DNA of 18,825 nt from the NCBI GenBank assembly GCA_041747755.1, contig JBGTEN010000155.1, positions 1-18,825 of the forward strand, in the 5' to 3' direction. The first letter of the stretch is position 1; every line of letters begins with the position of its first letter. This DNA is from Aurantibrevibacter sp041747755. GTDB lineage: Bacteria > Bacteroidota > Bacteroidia > Flavobacteriales > Flavobacteriaceae. The position numbers were made by a program, and so were the translations under genes. Below, piece by piece: positions 14,873-18,825 of this stretch. The notes below the pieces were generated by a model that saw only the letters and a list, made by a program, of their open reading frames with translations, ran no database searches and was not told the DNA's origin.

Positions 14873-16195
14873 ATGGAACACGGGAATTATTCAGTTGGTT
14901 TAGACATTGGTACCACAAAAATTGTAGCCATCATTGGAAAGGAAAATGAATATGGCAAAATTGAGATTTTGGGTATAGGAAGGTCCAAGAGTTTGGGTGT
15001 TCACCGTGGGGTGGTCAATAACATTACCCAAACCATAAAATCTATTCAGCAAGCGGTAGAGCAGGCAGAAGAGAATTCAGGTTTAAAGATTGGTTCTGTT
15101 GTGGTAGGTATTGCAGGGCAGCATATTCGAAGTTTGCAGCATAGCGATTATATAACCCGAATTAACTCTGAAGAAGTAATCAACGAAGATGATCTGGATA
15201 AGCTATGCAACCAGGTCTATAAATTGGTAATGCTTCCGGGAGAAGAGATTATACATGTACTTCCACAAGAATACAAGGTAGACGGTCAGGCCGAAATTAA
15301 ACAACCCATCGGAATGTATGGCGGCAGATTGGAAGCAAACTTCCATGTGGTTGTTGGTCAGGTTTCTTCAATCAAAAACGTAGGACGTTGCATTAAAAGT
15401 GCCGGATTGGATTTAGGAAATATTACATTGGAACCTTTAGCCTCAGCCAACGCCGTGTTAAGTCAGGAAGAAAAAGAAGCCGGTGTGGCATTAATAGATA
15501 TAGGAGGAGGAACTACAGATTTAGCCATTTTTAAAGATGGAATCATTCGGCATACTGCGGTTATTCCATTTGGGGGAAATGTGATTACGGAAGACATTAA
15601 AGAAGGCTGTTCTATTATAGAAAAGCAAGCCGAGTTGCTAAAAATAAAGTTTGGTTCTGCATGGCCGGGAGAAAATAAAGATAATGAGATTGTCTCCATA
15701 CCCGGGTTAAGAGGAAGAGAGCCCAAGGAAATATCTTTAAAAAACCTTTCTAAGATTATACATGCCAGAGTGGTAGAAATTGTAGAACAGGTGTATGTGG
15801 AGATTAAGAATTATGGACATGACGAGCAAAAGAAAAAATTAATTGCAGGGATTGTCCTAACAGGTGGTGGAAGTCAATTAAAGCACTTAAAACAACTGGT
15901 AGAATATATCACCGGTATGGATACTAGAATAGGGTATCCTAACGAGCATTTGGCAGGAGATTCGGATGAGGAGATAGCAAGTCCACTGTATGCTACTGCG
16001 GTTGGATTGCTAATGAACGCAATTCAAAACGGAAATAAAAGCAGAGCTGCTAATGAAGTTCGAGCACCTCATTTAGAAGAAGTTTATGAGGAGCACGGGG
16101 CAACAGCCACGAAAACAGCTACCAAAAAAGAACGTAAATCTATTTTGGACAAATGGTCCGAAAAATTGAAAGATTTTTTAGATAACGCAGAATAA
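14873..16195 (+). CDS. ftsA: Cell division protein FtsA
   Basis: This 440-residue protein is an actin-like ATPase that tethers FtsZ filaments to the inner membrane. Phosphate-1 loop D11-I-G-T-T-K16 and phosphate-2 loop D209-I-G-G-G-T-T-D216 are present, and LTGGGSQLKHL is the adenosine-binding motif. Between them the SHS2 (1C) subdomain replaces the actin 1B domain, as in other FtsA proteins. After an Ala/Thr/Lys-rich linker, the last about 20 residues (KERKSILDKWSEKLKDFLD) can form an amphipathic helix with Trp, Leu and Phe on one face, the expected membrane-targeting sequence. A 45-base spacer without a recognisable promoter or terminator separates it from ftsZ. Confidence 0.98.
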   Translation: MEHGNYSVGLDIGTTKIVAIIGKENEYGKIEILGIGRSKSLGVHRGVVNNITQTIKSIQQAVEQAEENSGLKIGSVVVGIAGQHIRSLQHSDYITRINSEEVINEDDLDKLCNQVYKLVMLPGEEIIHVLPQEYKVDGQAEIKQPIGMYGGRLEANFHVVVGQVSSIKNVGRCIKSAGLDLGNITLEPLASANAVLSQEEKEAGVALIDIGGGTTDLAIFKDGIIRHTAVIPFGGNVITEDIKEGCSIIEKQAELLKIKFGSAWPGENKDNEIVSIPGLRGREPKEISLKNLSKIIHARVVEIVEQVYVEIKNYGHDEQKKKLIAGIVLTGGGSQLKHLKQLVEYITGMDTRIGYPNEHLAGDSDEEIASPLYATAVGLLMNAIQNGNKSRAANEVRAPHLEEVYEEHGATATKTATKKERKSILDKWSEKLKDFLDNAE

Positions 16196-16240
16196 GCATC
16201 AAAACAAGAACACAACTTTAGAACCCGTAATAGAAAAACT

Positions 16241-18160
16241 ATGAGCAAGAACACTGAATTTGAAAGTATAGCTTTCGATTTGCCGAAGAATCAAAGCAAT
16301 GTTATAAAAGTTATTGGCGTTGGTGGTGGTGGCAGTAATGCCATTAACCATATGTTTAAGGCCGGCATTGTTGGGGTGGATTTCGTTATCTGCAACACAG
16401 ATGCGCAAGCCCTGCAAAACAGTCCGGTTCCCAATAAAATTCAGTTGGGAGTATCTCTGACGGAAGGATTAGGTGCAGGAGCTAATCCGGAAGTAGGAGA
16501 ACAGGCTGCCATAGAAAGTATGCAAGAAATTAAAGCCATGTTGGATACTACAACCAAAATGGTGTTTATTACAGCAGGAATGGGCGGTGGAACCGGAACA
16601 GGTGCTGCGCCGGTTATTGCAAGACAAGCAAAGGAAATGGATGTGCTTACGGTGGGCATTGTTACCATGCCCTTTTTGTTCGAAGGAAAAATGCGTTGTC
16701 AGCAGGCACAATTGGGAATCGAAAAGTTACGGGCTAATGTAGATTCTTTAATTGTTATCAACAACAACAAACTTCGGGAAGTTTATGGTAATTTGGGTTT
16801 TAAAGCAGGGTTTTCTAAAGCAGATGAGGTTTTGGCTACGGCAGCCAGAGGCATTGCAGAGGTAATAACACATCACTATACCCAAAACATCGATTTACGG
16901 GATGCCAAAACGGTACTTTCTAATAGTGGCACTGCCATTATGGGATCTGCCAATGCCTCAGGTTCTGCAAGAGCCAATGAGGCTATTATGAATGCATTGG
17001 ATTCTCCATTGCTTAATGATAATAAAATTTCGGGAGCAAAGAATGTGTTGCTGCTTATTGTTTCAGGATCCAAGGAAATTACCATTGATGAAATCGGAGA
17101 GATTAATGACCATATTCAGGCAGAGGCGGGGCATGGCGCCAATATTATTATGGGTGTTGGTGAAGACGAAAGTTTAGGCGAAGCAATAGGAGTTACGGTC
17201 ATTGCTACGGGTTTTAACATAGACCAACAAGATGACATTGTGAACACCGAATCCAAAAAAATAGTTCATAATTTAGAAGAGGAGCAAAAAGCAATGCTCA
17301 ATTTAATTCCGAAAGAGGTAGTTTATAAATTGGAAGAGGAAGAACCGATAGAAAAGCCTGTTGTAAAGCATTCCCTGTTTGAAGAGGAAATGGATTTAAT
17401 ACCAACCTCCAACTATATCAAAAACTTTAATGTTTTTTATGAAGAAGTTATAGCAGAGGAAGTACATGGCGATTTTATAATCATTGATTCCAAAGATGCC
17501 ATAAACGATATTGAAGTTGTAGAACCGGTAACCCTTACCTCCAATAAAAGAGAAGAAGATCAGTTTGCTTTTAGTTTTGACATTCCGAAGCCGTACACCC
17601 AAGAGGAAGAGGACGAACGAGAACATGTTATTACGTTTAGTTTGGACGATGAAGAAATTAGGGATATAAAAGTGAAGGATCACATAGAGGTAATACCAAT
17701 TTTGGAGTACAATAAGAATGGTGAAACCCGTTACAGCCTAGATGATTATATGGAATTGGAAAAGAAGTTAACCGGGGCCAAATCCAAAGCTGAAGAATAT
17801 GAGCCAAAGATTGTGGAGAATGAATTGGTATTTGAACGGAAAACAGTATATACTGATAACTTAGCACCCAGAGCACAGGAGGCAACAGAAATAGATCCCA
17901 TGAATACCCCATTGGAAGATCTTTTAAAAGAGCGAGCAGATGAACGCCGAAGAAAGCTAAAAGACTTTAATTATAAGTTTCACAATAGCTTAAACAATAT
18001 AGATGAAATAGAAAAACAACCTGCATATAAGCGTCAGGGAGTGGACTTAAACGAAAACCCAAGGGAGCAACGGGTTTCCAGAACTACTTTAGGAGAGGAC
18101 AGTAATGACGAGATACAATTACGCTCCAACAATTCCTTTTTACATGACAATGTGGATTAG
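16241..18160 (+). CDS. ftsZ: Cell division protein FtsZ with long C-terminal extension
   Basis: FtsZ is the tubulin-like GTPase that forms the division ring. The GTP-binding domain begins at about residue 20 with GVGGGGSN at 26-33. The tubulin signature GGGTGTG is at 115-121, and the T7 loop N216-I-D-L-R-D221 keeps both catalytic aspartates, D218 and D221. The conserved globular part ends near residue 330. The remaining about 300 residues are a long, acidic, low-complexity linker, far longer than in Escherichia coli FtsZ (383 residues in total). Inside it, a basic block at about 554-603 (EDLLKERADERRRKLKDF, then PAYKRQGVDL at 594-603) looks conserved. The extreme C-terminus NNSFLHDNVD is probably the partner-binding peptide that contacts FtsA. 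A strong terminator follows. Confidence 0.98.
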   Translation: MSKNTEFESIAFDLPKNQSNVIKVIGVGGGGSNAINHMFKAGIVGVDFVICNTDAQALQNSPVPNKIQLGVSLTEGLGAGANPEVGEQAAIESMQEIKAMLDTTTKMVFITAGMGGGTGTGAAPVIARQAKEMDVLTVGIVTMPFLFEGKMRCQQAQLGIEKLRANVDSLIVINNNKLREVYGNLGFKAGFSKADEVLATAARGIAEVITHHYTQNIDLRDAKTVLSNSGTAIMGSANASGSARANEAIMNALDSPLLNDNKISGAKNVLLLIVSGSKEITIDEIGEINDHIQAEAGHGANIIMGVGEDESLGEAIGVTVIATGFNIDQQDDIVNTESKKIVHNLEEEQKAMLNLIPKEVVYKLEEEEPIEKPVVKHSLFEEEMDLIPTSNYIKNFNVFYEEVIAEEVHGDFIIIDSKDAINDIEVVEPVTLTSNKREEDQFAFSFDIPKPYTQEEEDEREHVITFSLDDEEIRDIKVKDHIEVIPILEYNKNGETRYSLDDYMELEKKLTGAKSKAEEYEPKIVENELVFERKTVYTDNLAPRAQEATEIDPMNTPLEDLLKERADERRRKLKDFNYKFHNSLNNIDEIEKQPAYKRQGVDLNENPREQRVSRTTLGEDSNDEIQLRSNNSFLHDNVD

Positions 18161-18195
18161 CTATAGGTTACAATTAAATTTTTAAAGTTGTTTTT

Positions 18196-18232
18196 AAACC
18201 CGAAAATCACCGCAGTTTTCGGGTTTATTTTT
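18196..18232 (+). terminator. Intrinsic terminator after ftsZ
   Basis: AAACCCGAAAA (18196-18206) and TTTTCGGGTTT (18216-18226) form an 11-base-pair perfect stem with a nine-base loop. ATTTTTT follows. It lies 35 bases after the ftsZ stop and is the only strong terminator seen after the start of mraZ, so it probably ends the dcw transcript. Confidence 0.85.
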
Positions 18233-18240
18233 TATCTTCG
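18233..18240 (+). promoter_or_regulatory. Bacteroidota-type -7 element for the YqeY-domain gene
   Basis: TATCTTCG, followed by C, matches TAnnTTTG with one change and lies 15 bases before the first ATG of the next gene, implying a leader of only about 10-16 bases. It directly follows the T tract of the ftsZ terminator. No clear TTG -33 element is seen. Confidence 0.5.
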
Positions 18241-18255
18241 CACCGCTAAATTAAT

Positions 18256-18711
18256 ATGGGTATGAGCTTACAAGAGCAGGTAATGGAACAAATGAAGGTA
18301 GCGATGAAAGCTAAGAATACCGTAGCGTTGGAATCCTTACGGGCTATTAAGTCTGCTATTTTATTGGCGCAAACAGAAACTGGTGGGGGAGCTGGTTTAT
18401 CGGTAGATGAAGAACTGAAGTTGGTGCAACGTTTGGTAAAGCAGAGAAAAGATAGTGCGGCCATTTACAGTGCTCAGGGAAGAGAAGATTTGGCTGCCCC
18501 GGAATTGGCTCAGGTAGCGATTATTGAAAAGTTTTTACCGGAGCAATTGTCGGAGGAGGAGATAGCGGATATCATTGGAAAAGTAATTGAAAGCTCAGGC
18601 GCTTCGGGCATGAAAGATATGGGCAAGGTAATGGGATTAGCCACGGCAGAACTTGCGGGTCGTGCCGATGGAAAAACCATTTCCAAAATCGTAAAAGAGA
18701 AGCTTTCTTAG
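18256..18711 (+). CDS. GatB/YqeY domain-containing protein
   Basis: This 151-residue soluble, mostly helical protein is normal in length for stand-alone YqeY proteins. It opens MSLQEQVMEQMKVAMKAKNT, continues with ALESLRAIKSAILLAQ and QRLVKQRKDSAAIY, and the C-terminal subdomain contains LPEQLSEEEIADII and DMGKVMGLATAELAGRADG. The same C-terminal fold is found in GatB of the tRNA-dependent amidotransferase, where it contacts tRNA. The function of stand-alone YqeY is not firmly established. ATG 18256 is the first start, but ATG 18262, giving MSLQEQ, fits the family N-terminus better and is probably the real one. It has its own promoter after the ftsZ terminator, and a tRNA gene follows 37 bases after its stop. 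Confidence 0.95.
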   Translation: MGMSLQEQVMEQMKVAMKAKNTVALESLRAIKSAILLAQTETGGGAGLSVDEELKLVQRLVKQRKDSAAIYSAQGREDLAAPELAQVAIIEKFLPEQLSEEEIADIIGKVIESSGASGMKDMGKVMGLATAELAGRADGKTISKIVKEKLS

Positions 18712-18726
18712 AAATATAAATATAAG

Positions 18727-18746
18727 ATTCCCGCCTTCGCGGGAAT
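18727..18746 (+). terminator. GC-rich hairpin between the YqeY-domain gene and tRNA-Arg
   Basis: ATTCCCGC (18727-18734) and GCGGGAAT (18739-18746) pair perfectly around a CTTC loop. Only TTT follows, overlapping the arm, before the tRNA begins at 18749. The stem is strong but the U tract is poor, so it may be a terminator for the preceding gene or a structured leader of a joint transcript processed to tRNA. Confidence 0.5.
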
Positions 18747-18748
18747 TT

Positions 18749-18822
18749 GGCTGCGTAGTTCAACTGGATAGAATATCAGATTTCGGCTCTGAGGGTTGGG
18801 GGTTCGAATCCCTCCGCGGTCA
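18749..18822 (+). tRNA. tRNA-Arg (anticodon TCG)
   Basis: A full cloverleaf can be folded. The acceptor stem GGCTGCG pairs with CGCGGTC, including two G-U pairs. The D stem is GTTC with GAAT. The anticodon stem TCAGA pairs with TCTGA around the loop TTTCGGC, with anticodon TCG at 18783-18785. A five-base variable region is followed by the T arm GGGGG-TTCGAAT-CCCTC. The discriminator base is A at 18822. The CCA end is not encoded, since CTT follows. Anticodon UCG reads CGA and probably other CGN arginine codons. Three bases after the gene end the window. Confidence 0.95.
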
Positions 18823-18825
18823 CTT

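Noticed and set aside
16196..16240. Possible separate ftsZ promoter in the ftsA-ftsZ spacer
   Set aside because: No TAnnTTTG element is present in the 45-base gap; a promoter inside the ftsA coding region cannot be excluded but is not supported.
17396..17683. 95-codon minus-strand frame with hydrophobic stretches inside ftsZ
   Set aside because: It is antisense to the acidic FtsZ linker, whose GAA/GAT codons read as Phe/Ile-rich on the other strand; not evidence for a membrane protein.
18727..18746. Hairpin as part of a mobile element or attachment site next to the tRNA
   Set aside because: No integrase, no repeated tRNA 3' end and no terminal repeats are visible; the window ends three bases after the tRNA.

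Overview
This window looks like the chromosome of a member of the Bacteroidota, most probably family Flavobacteriaceae. The supporting evidence is AT-rich coding DNA, a truncated gldC gliding gene at the left edge, -7 elements of the TAnnTTTG type instead of sigma70 boxes, few Shine-Dalgarno sequences, and division proteins with Bacteroidota features (MraY with an extra periplasmic segment, a division PBP with a C-terminal PASTA domain, a 639-residue FtsZ). The genus cannot be fixed from the sequence.

Left region (1-2488): the 3' part of gldC is followed on the same strand by two small conserved genes without known function, a 90-residue tail-anchored membrane protein and a 129-residue protein with a CxxC motif. 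Facing them on the minus strand is a two-gene unit, an alpha/beta hydrolase followed by engB (ribosome-assembly GTPase). The 254-base divergent region 2489-2742 carries a minus-strand -7 element and the promoter/operator of the large plus-strand operon. Just upstream of the plus-strand -7 element lie three TGGTA repeats at exact 10-base spacing, resembling known MraZ-binding sites.

Central region (2743-18160): an uninterrupted division and cell wall (dcw) cluster, mraZ-rsmH-ftsL-ftsI-murE-mraY-murD-ftsW-murG-murC-ftsQ-ftsA-ftsZ. All genes are on the plus strand, with overlaps or gaps of at most 45 bases, which suggests one transcription unit. MurC, MurD and MurE build the peptide stem (MurE has the meso-DAP signature), MraY and MurG make lipids I and II, FtsW and the PBP polymerise and cross-link septal peptidoglycan, FtsL and FtsQ are divisome scaffold proteins, and FtsA/FtsZ form the cytoskeletal ring. 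MurF and Ddl are not encoded here. A strong hairpin terminator follows ftsZ.

Right edge (18233-18825): a -7 element directly after the terminator drives a short GatB/YqeY-domain gene. This is followed by a GC-rich hairpin and a complete tRNA-Arg(TCG) gene.

No mobile element, CRISPR array, toxin-antitoxin, defence or biosynthetic cluster is visible. This is a conserved core region. The items most worth a second look are the putative MraZ operator, the two uncharacterised small proteins, and the lineage-specific domains of FtsZ, MraY and the PBP.
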